DNA from: a virus
Reading direction: 5' to 3' (one strand)
DNA length: 53,694 nucleotides
Virus record (IMG/VR): IMGVR_UViG_3300027736_000062
Coordinates: 1-53,694 of that record
Shown: in pieces, positions 15,912 to 22,296 of the stretch
How positions within the stretch are numbered: position 1 is the first letter of the stretch
Layout: every line of letters starts with the position of its first letter
Notes under the pieces: generated by a model
The model's input: only the letters and a program-made list of their open reading frames with translations
What the model was told of the DNA's origin: nothing
The model's database searches: none
Program-made: the position numbers and the translations under genes

Positions 15912-17319
15912 ATGGGTTCACCCTTCGTACTCGGCCAGTGTCGGCGTAATCGTCTTCGTCCCATGTGTCGTCGGGCAGCGGGTCGATGTCCAGCCAGCCA
16001 GCGTCGCGCAGGTAGCGCAGGGCTTGGGTGCAGGCGTCCACGAGGTCGTCGTGCGTGGTCTCAGGGAATGAGCAGATCTGGCTCACGAAGCCCTCGGCCC
16101 AGTCCTTGACGTAGCCCTTGCGGTTGTCGCTCTCAGGAATCCACACCCGGCCTCGGGCGATGACGTTGGACACAATGTTCAGGCGCTGGAGCTTGTCCGC
16201 CCTGCCGGGGTTGTAGGCGCGGACGGGCAGGTGGGCACGTTGCAGGTCTTGGATCAACGAGATGCCCGCCGACTTGTCCTCGATCAACAGCAGGTCAACG
16301 CGCTTGCGGTCCTTGCCCTCACCGAAGACGGTCTCGTACTCCTCGATCACCTTGGGCCTCAAGTCAGGGTACATCATGCGCTCCTGCCAGCAGTCGATGA
16401 TCATGGCCGACATGGGGCCGTCCTGCGGCTTAAACACCCCGAAAGTAATGCAAGCGGTCGGGTCGTTCTGCGCCTTCTCTGATGTGGCCACATCGTAAGA
16501 CTGCAAAATGTACTCGAACTTGGGGAAAGCACGTCCTGCGGGCCAGAGCTTGAACATGTCGCGCTTGACGATGCCGCCCTCCTCGGGGTCGATGATCTCG
16601 GCGTAGATTTCCTGCCGCCCGAGCTTCGTGCCCTCATAAGCAAGGATCTGCTTTCTGAAGTTGTCGGACAGGTTGCCAAGGTTGGCGTAGGTCGAGGCGG
16701 TGGTCACCACCACGTCGTCACCCTCGCGGCCCATCAGCTCGATGATCAGGTCCTTGGGGCGGGGCGTCGTCGTGCAAATCATGCGGGTGCGCTTGCCCAG
16801 TCGCATTCCGAACTGGATCTGCGCCCATGCCTCGTCGATATAGTCCCACGCGGCCAGCTCGTCGCACCATCCCCCATGGAACTGAGGACCCCGGAAGCGC
16901 TCAGGCTCGCTGGCCGGGATGCCCTTGATCAGCGACCCGTTGGTCAACCTCAACTCGTGCGCGGTCTTGTTGTAGTCGGCCACCAGAGACTTGGGGATGA
17001 CGGTGATCAGGCCTGAGTCACCCTCAAAGCATGTGGCTCGGACGTCAGCGCTCGTGGGGGCGGCCACCAGCCAGCGCGTGCCGGGGTTCTCATATGCCCA
17101 CCACGCGATCTGCTCGGCTGCCGTGCGGGTCTTGCCTGCTCCACGGCCAGCCAGCATGAGCCAGATGGACCACCACTCGCCCGGGGGCAGCGTCTGGTGC
17201 TTGTGCTGGGTCTTGAACCATGACATGCGCCATGCCCATGCAAGCCGATACTCGGGGCTGGCCAACGCAAGGTACTTCTGCGTCTCCGGGGCAGCCACGA
17301 TCTCGGCTATGTCACTCAT
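15901..17319 (-). CDS. terL: Terminase large subunit (packaging ATPase and nuclease)
   Basis: 472 residues, normal for the family. ATPase domain: Walker A GRGAGKT at 58-64, Walker B ending in D153-E154 (HGGWCDELAAW), and the coupling segment ICTTTPRPK at ~181-189. RNase-H-like nuclease: D276 in SYDVATS, E347-D348 in LLIEDKS, and D424/D425/D428 in THDDLVDA, the expected acidic set. It docks on the portal, translocates DNA into the prohead and cuts the concatemer. It overlaps the small subunit gene by 8 bp. The packaging mode cannot be read from sequence, but closure of the contig is compatible with headful packaging. Confidence 0.93.
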   Translation of the reverse strand: MSDIAEIVAAPETQKYLALASPEYRLAWAWRMSWFKTQHKHQTLPPGEWWSIWLMLAGRGAGKTRTAAEQIAWWAYENPGTRWLVAAPTSADVRATCFEGDSGLITVIPKSLVADYNKTAHELRLTNGSLIKGIPASEPERFRGPQFHGGWCDELAAWDYIDEAWAQIQFGMRLGKRTRMICTTTPRPKDLIIELMGREGDDVVVTTASTYANLGNLSDNFRKQILAYEGTKLGRQEIYAEIIDPEEGGIVKRDMFKLWPAGRAFPKFEYILQSYDVATSEKAQNDPTACITFGVFKPQDGPMSAMIIDCWQERMMYPDLRPKVIEEYETVFGEGKDRKRVDLLLIEDKSAGISLIQDLQRAHLPVRAYNPGRADKLQRLNIVSNVIARGRVWIPESDNRKGYVKDWAEGFVSQICSFPETTHDDLVDACTQALRYLRDAGWLDIDPLPDDTWDEDDYADTGRVRRVNPYAI

Positions 17320-17902
17320 TGGCGTCGACCTGCTTGTTCAGCTCCACGTTCATGAGCAGGGCCGCAAGGTAGGTGTCGGCCTCGGACTGGACCTCGACCT
17401 TCACCGGGTTGCCGGGGTCGCCGCCCACCGCCACTTTGTTGCCGTACTTCTTGGGGTTCCAGCAGGCCAGCAGCTTCAGGCGGTGCTCGGCGCGGTTCTT
17501 GTTCCACGCGATCGATCCAGAGTCGTAGCGCTTGTTCCCCCCCTCGTCAAACACAGCCAGCGGCTCACCGTCCATGATGGCCAGTGACTCCTCGGCCAAT
17601 GCGTCGTAGCCAGCCTCGCGTGCGTGCGCGACCCGTAGGGAAAGACTGTCGTCGCGTGCCAACCACTCGTAGACCTGAGTCCAGTGCGGCATGTGCTCGT
17701 CCCTGCATATCTGCCTCATGGTCTCGCCCTTACCTAGACGTTCGCAAATCTCTGCTGCAAGCTCTGGTGTGTGCTTGCTTGGTCTGCCTGTCTTCTTTGG
17801 GGCTGTGGAGGTCTTTGCGGGCTGCGGGGCTACCTTACCCTTAGCTTTAGGCTTTGGGGCTGCTGTAGCTCGTTTTGATGGCTTTGCGGCGGTTTCTGGC
17901 AT
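17312..17902 (-). CDS. terS: Terminase small subunit
   Basis: 196 residues. A Lys/Ala/Pro-rich basic N-terminus (~40 residues) precedes a helix-turn-helix region (GRPSKHTPELAAEICERLGK, then MRQICRDEHMPHWTQVYEWL) typical of small terminases that recognise the packaging site. The following region contains the HREAGYDALAEE-like helix and WNPKKYGNKVAVGG, which is also common in the family. The stop overlaps the large subunit start. A site with GAGG/AAGG lies upstream of the ATG. Confidence 0.85.
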   Translation of the reverse strand: MPETAAKPSKRATAAPKPKAKGKVAPQPAKTSTAPKKTGRPSKHTPELAAEICERLGKGETMRQICRDEHMPHWTQVYEWLARDDSLSLRVAHAREAGYDALAEESLAIMDGEPLAVFDEGGNKRYDSGSIAWNKNRAEHRLKLLACWNPKKYGNKVAVGGDPGNPVKVEVQSEADTYLAALLMNVELNKQVDANE

Positions 17903-17950
17903 GACCTTAGTCCTCGTCCGTTGATCTTGCCGTTATCGTAACCGATTCGC

Positions 17951-18175
17951 TTAATTTGCGGGTGATTCGCTGTCGTCGATCAGCTCGAGCTGCTCAGGTG
18001 CGCGGTACTGCTCGATCTTGGTCCCTGCCTTGATCTGTTCGACCAAGTCGTCCTGCGATGCGACGCGCACGGTGTACTCGCTGCTTGCAACGTGGCTCAG
18101 GGCCTGTTGGCGTAGGTTAGCTTTGACTAGGCGTGCGCCGTGGTCGTTGCGGACGATGTAAATGCGTTCTGCCAT
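17951..18175 (-). CDS. Small protein upstream of the terminase genes, 74 aa
   Basis: The start at 18175 was chosen because GGAGAG lies 6 nt upstream; the longer frame to 18307 runs through a structured noncoding region. The protein begins MAERIYIVRNDHGARLVKAN and looks like a small alpha/beta fold (beta strand, helix LRQQALSHVASS, strand YTVRVAS, helix), ending in an acidic tail. This pattern recurs as a short hypothetical gene near phage terminases. The function is unknown. Confidence 0.65.
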   Translation of the reverse strand: MAERIYIVRNDHGARLVKANLRQQALSHVASSEYTVRVASQDDLVEQIKAGTKIEQYRAPEQLELIDDSESPAN

Positions 18176-18480
18176 GGTGGCTCTCCGATTTGTTTGGTGG
18201 TCCCAGCCGCTTGTGCTGGTCGAAACCGATTCGGTTTCTCTTCGCTTTCGGATCGCTTGCAGTTCGCTAAATGTTGCTGGTGTGTGCATCGCAGGGTGTA
18301 TCTGCACACGGCGACCCTTTCAGCTTTCGCTTACTCGCCCCCAACCCATAACCAACACGGCTACAAGCTGAACGGCAATATCGTTTGCTCGTCCATAGCC
18401 ACGATCCGTTACGTCGGGCATCCAGCTTGTATGCGTGTTGGTCCCAGCTTTCGCCGGGAACCGATTCGGTTTTGATTCGC
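18176..18480. promoter_or_regulatory. 305-bp structured noncoding region before the terminase block
   Basis: No convincing gene lies here. It holds two copies of the ACCGATTCGGT palindrome, at 18225-18235 (inside a perfect 17-bp inverted repeat, 18222-18238) and 18462-18472, each near a GGTCCCAGC sequence (18199-18207 and 18442-18450). Between them are a 19-bp inverted repeat (18352-18370 with 18425-18443, 17 of 19 paired) and a 7-bp hairpin (18282-18288 with 18303-18309). It could be a control region for late transcription, a structured RNA or a packaging signal. Confidence 0.6.
18352..18443. repeat. Long imperfect inverted repeat (19-bp arms)
   Basis: Bases 18352-18370 are complementary to 18425-18443 at 17 of 19 positions. 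An inner pair AACGG (18371-18375) and CCGTT (18406-18410) extends the outer arm with an asymmetric bulge. Such a 92-base element would fold in RNA of either strand. No T tract follows, so it is not a simple terminator. Confidence 0.7.
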
Positions 18481-18624
18481 TTATTGCATGATGTCTGGCA
18501 GCATGCACATGACGATCAAAAACACAGTAAACATTGTACCAATAATCCAGCGACTGAGCAACGACTCTTCAGGTTGCTGGCTGGGTAATTGGCTCATCAT
18601 TTCGTCGATCTCTTGGCGGTTCAT
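18481..18624 (-). CDS. Small single-pass membrane protein, 47 aa
   Basis: The polar N-terminus (MNRQEIDEMMSQLPSQQPEE) is followed by a hydrophobic segment, RWIIGTMFTVFLIVMCMLP, long enough for one transmembrane helix, so the protein probably inserts in the inner membrane. Its ATG overlaps the stop of the preceding gene by ATGA. It is the last gene of the early small-gene stack before the noncoding region. The function is unknown; a membrane-acting host-takeover protein is one possibility. Confidence 0.65.
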   Translation of the reverse strand: MNRQEIDEMMSQLPSQQPEESLLSRWIIGTMFTVFLIVMCMLPDIMQ

Positions 18625-18848
18625 GTCAGCTCCAATACGGTGGCACGCTCTGCGCCTTTGTGTTCTTTGTGCGAGAACTCGTCGATCTGCTCATGCTCGC
18701 CGTAGTACCACTCCTCGTTGACGTTCAGGGCCACCGTGATGATGGTAACGTGGCCAACCTCGGTGACACCGCCCTCGTACCCGGGGCGCACCACCATAAG
18801 CTCAGGGTCCAACGCCTTGAGCTGCTCGATCAGGTCTTTGACTTTCAT
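18621..18848 (-). CDS. Small conserved protein, 75 aa
   Basis: From the ATG at 18848, which overlaps the preceding stop by ATGA. The N-terminus MKVKDLIEQLKALDPELMVV is a pattern common to short phage and bacterial hypothetical proteins: a helix, then a strand that reads like a value or parameter domain. It is followed by GVTEVGHVTIITVAL and a charged C-terminus (HKEHKGAERATV). No catalytic residues are recognised. Confidence 0.7.
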   Translation of the reverse strand: MKVKDLIEQLKALDPELMVVRPGYEGGVTEVGHVTIITVALNVNEEWYYGEHEQIDEFSHKEHKGAERATVLELT

Positions 18849-19048
18849 GCCGCCACCTTTGCCAGCTTCTGCTGGCGCTCGCGCAGGGCGTCGATCTCGG
18901 CCCACAGCTTGACGGCGTAGTCCTCAGCGATGTCCTGCCCTTGCGCCTCCAACGTGTCGTGGCAGTCAATCAGGGCACGGCGGCAGGTGTAGAAGTCGTA
19001 CCCTGCCACCTTGCGGGTGAACACTGCGTGGTGGTTGCTGTAGTTCAT
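18845..19048 (-). CDS. Small protein of unknown function, 67 aa
   Basis: It begins MNYSNHHAVFTRKVAGYDFY and continues into a long charged helix (AVKLWAEIDALRERQQKLAK). Two cysteines (C23, C30) occur in TCRRALIDCHD. It overlaps neighbours on both sides by ATGA, so it is translated with the stack. The function is unknown. Confidence 0.65.
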   Translation of the reverse strand: MNYSNHHAVFTRKVAGYDFYTCRRALIDCHDTLEAQGQDIAEDYAVKLWAEIDALRERQQKLAKVAA

Positions 19049-19338
19049 TGTGCTGCCGTCTCGATCTCGCCGATGGCGCTGTCGATGCTGTCAATCGCGC
19101 TGTCTAGCTCGCTTACGGCGTTGTCCAGTGCGCTTGCGGCCTCTTCCATAGCCTGACCTTTGTCGCCGTTCTGAAGGCCCTCTGGCATGTTGTCGAACTT
19201 CTCGCGCTCCTCTTCGGCCAAGGACTGAATCTCGTCCTTGATCGCTTCGTACTCAGAGCGGATGTCGTCGAGCTGGCCCCTAAGCAACTCGAGGGCATCT
19301 GTAAAACTAGCAAGAGTCTTGCGGGTTGCGTTGTTCAT
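19045..19338 (-). CDS. Acidic coiled-coil protein, 97 aa
   Basis: The protein is almost entirely helical and acidic. The N-terminal part (FTDALELLRGQLDDIRSEYE) and a repetitive C-terminal part (LDNAVSELDSAIDSIDSAIG) show heptad periodicity, which suggests an oligomeric coiled coil. A high negative charge is also seen in phage DNA-mimic inhibitors, but that is speculation. ATGA overlaps join it to both neighbours. Confidence 0.7.
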   Translation of the reverse strand: MNNATRKTLASFTDALELLRGQLDDIRSEYEAIKDEIQSLAEEEREKFDNMPEGLQNGDKGQAMEEAASALDNAVSELDSAIDSIDSAIGEIETAAQ

Positions 19339-19463
19339 TTTGCTGCCTCACCGTCTTCTGCTGCTTCCTCGGCGGCCACTTGGGCCTCGTACTCTGCTTG
19401 AGCCTTGGCCACCAAGCGCTGGATGTCCAAAGTGACCAATCGGTTGAATTCTTGCTGTGTCAT
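19335..19463 (-). CDS. Very small acidic helical protein, 42 aa
   Basis: It starts MTQQEFNRLVTLDIQRLVAK and ends in an Ala/Glu-rich helix (AAEEAAEDGEAAK). It has the conserved leader cassette (promoter, hairpin, GCAACAC) immediately upstream, with GAAAAGG as the ribosome-binding site, which supports real expression. Its stop overlaps the next start by ATGA. The function is unknown. Confidence 0.65.
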   Translation of the reverse strand: MTQQEFNRLVTLDIQRLVAKAQAEYEAQVAAEEAAEDGEAAK

Positions 19464-19486
19464 GTCGCTGTCCTTTTCTGTGTTGC

Positions 19487-19519
19487 CTGCGGGATGCAGT
19501 GGTGTAATTCTATATTAAA
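19487..19519 (-). promoter_or_regulatory. Promoter-hairpin leader cassette, copy D
   Basis: On the minus strand: TTTAAT (19519-19514), a -10-like TAGAAT (19512-19507), 7 nt ending in CA, then a hairpin CTGC / GCAG (19499-19496 with 19490-19487) followed at once by GCAACAC. The layout matches copies A-C at 22.2, 20.7 and 19.8 kb, apart from a shorter distance between TTTAAT and the -10. It precedes the gene starting at 19463. Confidence 0.55.
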
Positions 19520-19537
19520 TTTCAAGGCTGTGCCAGT

Positions 19538-19783
19538 TCACTGAAAATATTCTGCAATCTCTTGCTCAATGGCCGCTTCAATCTTGCTGGTCAACTTCTT
19601 GGCCAACCATGGTGCAGGGCGGCCACGGCGGTCACAGACCTCCCACTCGCTCTCGGTGTAGCCGTAGTAGTCCCAATCGCTGTCTGCGCGGCTGTCGCCT
19701 GCGACGCTCTCGAAGTGGGTGACGCCGACGATGCATGGGATGCCTGCTACGCGGGTCTCAATTTCTGCGATGTAGTTTGTCAT
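19538..19783 (-). CDS. Conserved small protein, 81 aa
   Basis: An N-terminal beta segment (MTNYIAEIETRVAGIPCIVG) is followed by a tyrosine/tryptophan-rich part (DWDYYGYTESEWEVCDRRGR) and a C-terminal helix (LTSKIEAAIEQEIAEYF). The WDYYGYTE-type segment recurs in small hypothetical phage proteins that I recognise only as conserved. The gene is preceded by leader cassette C and stands alone between two cassettes. The function is unknown. Confidence 0.7.
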   Translation of the reverse strand: MTNYIAEIETRVAGIPCIVGVTHFESVAGDSRADSDWDYYGYTESEWEVCDRRGRPAPWLAKKLTSKIEAAIEQEIAEYFQ

Positions 19784-19807
19784 TTCGCTGTTCCTTTTCG
19801 CTGTTAC

Positions 19808-19848
19808 CGATCTTGCTGACCGTGTTGTTAGTATAACACCAGATTAAA
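19808..19848 (-). promoter_or_regulatory. Promoter-hairpin leader cassette, copy C
   Basis: On the minus strand: TTTAAT (19848-19843), N7, an extended -10 TGTTATACT (TATACT at 19835-19830), 7 nt (AACAACA), then a hairpin CGGTC / GATCG (19822-19818 with 19812-19808) followed by GTAACAG. The stem sequence differs from copies B and D but the pairing is kept, with one G-U. It precedes the gene starting at 19783. Confidence 0.65.
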
Positions 19849-19890
19849 CTAAAATACGGCCAATGCAAAATATTTTCTAAGTAGTTTCCC

Positions 19891-20655
19891 TTATGCCGCC
19901 TTGCCTGCTTCGAGGATCTTGTTGGCTGCGCTGAAGATGCGCTGGGCCGACTTATCGGTGATGTCTGCGCCTTGCAGCCAGTTCTGGATGTAGCCGCGTG
20001 ACTCGTGCAAGCCGGGCAGGTCCAGCACCGAGCACAGGATGTAGGCCACGCCCTCTGCCTCGACTTCGCGGATGTCGCGGGGTGTCACCTCGCTGTCGGC
20101 CATCACCTCGTCGGTGGTGTGGCCAAGGACGACGTGGGCCAGCTCATGGAAGCGTGTCTTGTGGGGCAGCACGGCCACTGGGTTGATGGCGATGGTGCGA
20201 CCGCTGGCGTAGCCTTGGCAGTTACCGTTGGGGTAGTCAAAGGCCACCTCGCTGATGTCCAACTTAACCAACGCGGCTGCCTTGTCCCATGCTGGGGTGA
20301 CCACCTCGTTGACATACTCGTCGCCCTCAGTCTGACCGAGCACGAACCAGTTATTGCGAAGGCTGAACATGCTGAACGACTCGCCAGTCTTTTCGCCTGC
20401 TGCGTCTTTTTTGTTGATGGTGAGGGGCATCACCAGTGCGATGGCCTTCTGGCCCTTGCTGACTTGGCGGCCCAGCTCGGACCACTTCTTGTAGGTGGCG
20501 ATGGGGCCGATGGGGATCTCGCGCTCCATGCACTGTGACCAAGCCAGCAGTTGGTTGCCGATGCTGTAGCCGTGAAAGGTGCTGTAGCACTTGCTGATGA
20601 TGCCGGGCTGGTTGACGGCGTCTTGAAGCAGTTGGCTGAAGTTTGCTTTTTCCAT
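19891..20655 (-). CDS. ArdC-type antirestriction protein (ssDNA-binding plus zincin metallopeptidase-like)
   Basis: 254 residues. The N-terminal ~110 residues (MEKANFSQLLQDAVNQPGII, STFHGYSIGNQLLAWSQ, then YKKWSELGRQVSKGQKAIAL) match the ArdC N-terminal domain, which binds single-stranded DNA. The C-terminal half has the zinc-protease signature H170-E-L-A-H174 (RFHELAHVVLGH) and a downstream E199/E201 in REVEAEGVAY. ArdC proteins of plasmids and phages protect incoming DNA from restriction or cleave host proteins. It has its own promoter cassette (copy B), as expected for an early defence-countering gene. Confidence 0.85.
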   Translation of the reverse strand: MEKANFSQLLQDAVNQPGIISKCYSTFHGYSIGNQLLAWSQCMEREIPIGPIATYKKWSELGRQVSKGQKAIALVMPLTINKKDAAGEKTGESFSMFSLRNNWFVLGQTEGDEYVNEVVTPAWDKAAALVKLDISEVAFDYPNGNCQGYASGRTIAINPVAVLPHKTRFHELAHVVLGHTTDEVMADSEVTPRDIREVEAEGVAYILCSVLDLPGLHESRGYIQNWLQGADITDKSAQRIFSAANKILEAGKAA

Positions 20656-20683
20656 GATGATCTCGCTTTCAATTCTGTGTTAC

Positions 20684-20734
20684 CTGCGAAAGTGCAGTGG
20701 AGTTAGTATAACCTGGAATTAAACAATACAACAA
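20684..20734 (-). promoter_or_regulatory. Promoter-hairpin leader cassette, copy B
   Basis: On the minus strand: -35 TTGTTG (20734-20729), an 18-bp spacer containing TTTAAT (20723-20718), -10 TATACT (20710-20705), 7 nt (AACTCCA), then a hairpin CTGC / GCAG (20697-20694 with 20687-20684) followed by GTAACAC. It drives the ArdC-type gene. Spacing of the -10 to the hairpin is identical to the other copies. Confidence 0.7.
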
Positions 20735-20751
20735 CCAACCCAAATTATTTT

Positions 20752-20919
20752 CTAGGTATTTTCCCTAACCTCTTTAGCCTCCATGCGGAGGTGCGCCAGC
20801 AGCACGCCAAGGTCTTGGCCAACCTCCGCCTGCCACAGCTCGATCTCTCGCAGGATGTAGTCGCACCCGGCGTCAAAGCCTTTGATGTAGTCCGACATCA
20901 CGGTCTCTGGCGCGTTCAT
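20752..20919 (-). CDS. Small protein, 55 aa
   Basis: It starts MNAPETVMSDYIKGFDAGCD, then continues as one long amphipathic helix (ILREIELWQAEVGQDLGVLL). The YIKGFDAGCDYI segment is a pattern common in short phage proteins. Its ATG overlaps the preceding stop by ATGA. Its TAG stop lies at the start of an AT-rich stretch that leads into cassette B. The function is unknown. Confidence 0.65.
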   Translation of the reverse strand: MNAPETVMSDYIKGFDAGCDYILREIELWQAEVGQDLGVLLAHLRMEAKEVRENT

Positions 20920-21107
20920 GCTGCAACCCCTTGGCGGGCCTCTTGACGGCCTCGTTCGACCAAGTAGCGGGCCTCGGTCCTATCCTCGATCGTTTCGGCC
21001 TCCAAGAGCGTTCTGATGGCCTGCGCGGCTGCTTGGCCAGCAGCAGGGGACTGCGCACGCTCGTACTTGAACCCGAGCGAGATGTATTGGACTTCTGCGT
21101 GCTTCAT
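20916..21107 (-). CDS. Small helical protein, 63 aa
   Basis: It begins MKHAEVQYISLGFKYERAQS, then two charged helices (AAAQAIRTLLEAETIEDRTE, ARYLVERGRQEARQGVAA). ATGA overlaps join it to both neighbours. No family is recognised. Confidence 0.65.
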   Translation of the reverse strand: MKHAEVQYISLGFKYERAQSPAAGQAAAQAIRTLLEAETIEDRTEARYLVERGRQEARQGVAA

Positions 21108-21385
21108 GCTGTGTACTCCAGTGCCTGCAAATTGCTGATGCGATTGTTGATCTCGGTGACCGTTTTTTGGTACTCGGCCATGACCTTTTGCTTTTGCTGT
21201 TCCAACGCGGCAATTTGCTGTGCGCGTGGATCAAATTTGTCAGGCACTTCGATCTCGATTTCTTGAGGACCAACGTAAACGCGATGGTCGCAGTCTTCAA
21301 GCTTGAACGAGAAGACTTGAAACTCGCCCTTCTCATCGAAGGAATATTTTTGGTAGTGAACGTGGACTGTGGTTTTAACTTGCAT
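21104..21385 (-). CDS. Small protein with a beta N-terminus and coiled-coil C-terminus, 93 aa
   Basis: The first ~55 residues alternate polar and hydrophobic (TTVHVHYQKYSFDEKGEFQV, then RVYVGPQEIEIEVP), suggesting a small beta sheet. The last ~35 residues form a coiled coil (AQQIAALEQQKQKVMAEYQK). The stop overlaps the next start by ATGA. The function is unknown. Confidence 0.65.
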   Translation of the reverse strand: MQVKTTVHVHYQKYSFDEKGEFQVFSFKLEDCDHRVYVGPQEIEIEVPDKFDPRAQQIAALEQQKQKVMAEYQKTVTEINNRISNLQALEYTA

Positions 21386-21403
21386 GATTCGCTTTCGTTT
21401 CGG

Positions 21404-21577
21404 TTATGCGGTGATGACGCCTTGGTTGATAAGCTGCTGGGCCGTGCGACCGAACCAGCCTTGAAGTTGCCACGCGAGGCCAGTGTCCACAAGGGTCTGC
21501 CATGCCTCGATGACTTGCTCTTCGCTGTCGGCCTCAATAAAGCCCTCTGCGATGCCTGTTGCTGTGTAGTTATCCAT
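21404..21577 (-). CDS. Small conserved protein (DUF7417-like), 57 aa
   Basis: The sequence MDNYTATGIAEGFIEADSEE and VIEAWQTLVDTGLAWQLQGW, then FGRTAQQLINQGVI, is a pattern of very short proteins common in many phage early regions. The family name is from memory. A GAAAGGAAAG site lies upstream of the ATG. The function is unknown; small size and early position suggest a host- or replication-modulating protein. Confidence 0.7.
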   Translation of the reverse strand: MDNYTATGIAEGFIEADSEEQVIEAWQTLVDTGLAWQLQGWFGRTAQQLINQGVITA

Positions 21578-21624
21578 TTCGCTTTCCTTTCGCTTTTGAT
21601 GGGGGCCGAAGCCCCGTGGGTTGA

Positions 21625-21888
21625 TTAGATGTAACTGTCTTCTTTGCGCTTGTCTTTGCCATTGTTGAACTGGCGTAAAGCTTCGCTCTTGTGATAGTCG
21701 GAGCCGTGCTTACTGATGAAATTCAGCAGGTCACGGCGCACTTTGATTGGATGCCAGTATTCGCCCTCTGCATGCAAGTCCAACTCGTGCAGGCAAACAA
21801 AACTCATGTCATCTACGGTGCTGTGAACCAATGGGTCAAAGTAAGTGTGGTGTGACACTTTGGAGAAATCTTTTTTTGCGTCAGTCAT
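21625..21888 (-). CDS. Small His/Asp-rich protein, 87 aa
   Basis: The protein is polar with many histidines and aspartates (KVSHHTYFDPLVHSTVDDMS, HELDLHAEGEYWHP). Its C-terminus is basic (FNNGKDKRKEDSYI). A GGGGGGCAAC stretch lies just upstream of the ATG. The stop is followed by a GC hairpin with a TTCG loop (21602-21615) but no T tract. The function is unknown; metal binding is conceivable from the histidines. Confidence 0.65.
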   Translation of the reverse strand: MTDAKKDFSKVSHHTYFDPLVHSTVDDMSFVCLHELDLHAEGEYWHPIKVRRDLLNFISKHGSDYHKSEALRQFNNGKDKRKEDSYI

Positions 21889-21901
21889 GTTGCCCCCCTG
21901 A

Positions 21902-22201
21902 TTAACGTGAAGTTACTTTGACGCTGAACACTGCGGTCACTTTGGTGTGACGTGCGATCTGCTCAGGTGTTGCGCCCAGCTCGGCGAAGAGGGCCTTGCT
22001 GTCAACCACAGAGCGGTTGGTCTCGATGTAGGTGGCTTTGAACAGCTCACCCTCAAAGGACTTGTCGCCTGTCAGGCTGGCGTCGTTCTTAATGCCGTCC
22101 TTGATGGCGTCGGCTTGCTTGGTCAGTGCTGCAATCTGTGCGAGCAATGCACCCAAGGTGTCAACGTCGTGGGCGGCTGGGGTAGTGATGGTAGTAGTCA
22201 T
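21902..22201 (-). CDS. Conserved small phage protein, 99 aa
   Basis: The protein has a Thr/Ala-rich start, a coiled helix (LGALLAQIAALTKQADAIKD), a beta hairpin (FEGELFKATYIETNRSVVDS) and a C-terminal ARHTKVTAVFSVKV strand. This helix-then-FxAtxxxxxRxxvD architecture is widespread among short phage proteins that lie near recombination genes. It is directly driven by leader cassette A. No function is assigned. Confidence 0.7.
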   Translation of the reverse strand: MTTTITTPAAHDVDTLGALLAQIAALTKQADAIKDGIKNDASLTGDKSFEGELFKATYIETNRSVVDSKALFAELGATPEQIARHTKVTAVFSVKVTSR

Positions 22202-22223
22202 GTCGCTGGTCTTTCTCTGTTAC

Positions 22224-22286
22224 CTGACTGTGCGGATTTGCTGTGTCAGTGCATGTAGTGTAACACCAAATTAAACGAGTCAACAA
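22224..22286 (-). promoter_or_regulatory. Promoter-hairpin leader cassette, copy A
   Basis: On the minus strand: -35 TTGTTG (22286-22281), an 18-bp spacer containing TTTAAT (22275-22270), an extended -10 TGTTACACT (TACACT at 22262-22257), 7 nt (ACATGCA), then a stem CTGAC / GTCAG (22249-22245 with 22228-22224, 16-nt loop) followed by GTAACAG. It precedes the gene starting at 22201. Confidence 0.65.
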
Positions 22287-22296
22287 TTTTTTCAAA

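Noticed and set aside
18320-18508. Minus-strand frames of 62 or 33 residues in the structured noncoding region
   Set aside because: No good ribosome-binding site, and they run through inverted repeats. A 33-residue peptide from the ATG at 18421 cannot be fully excluded.
21602-21615. GC hairpin with TTCG loop before the gene ending at 21404
   Set aside because: It lacks a T tract on the minus strand, so it was not called a terminator. It may still slow or stabilise mRNA.
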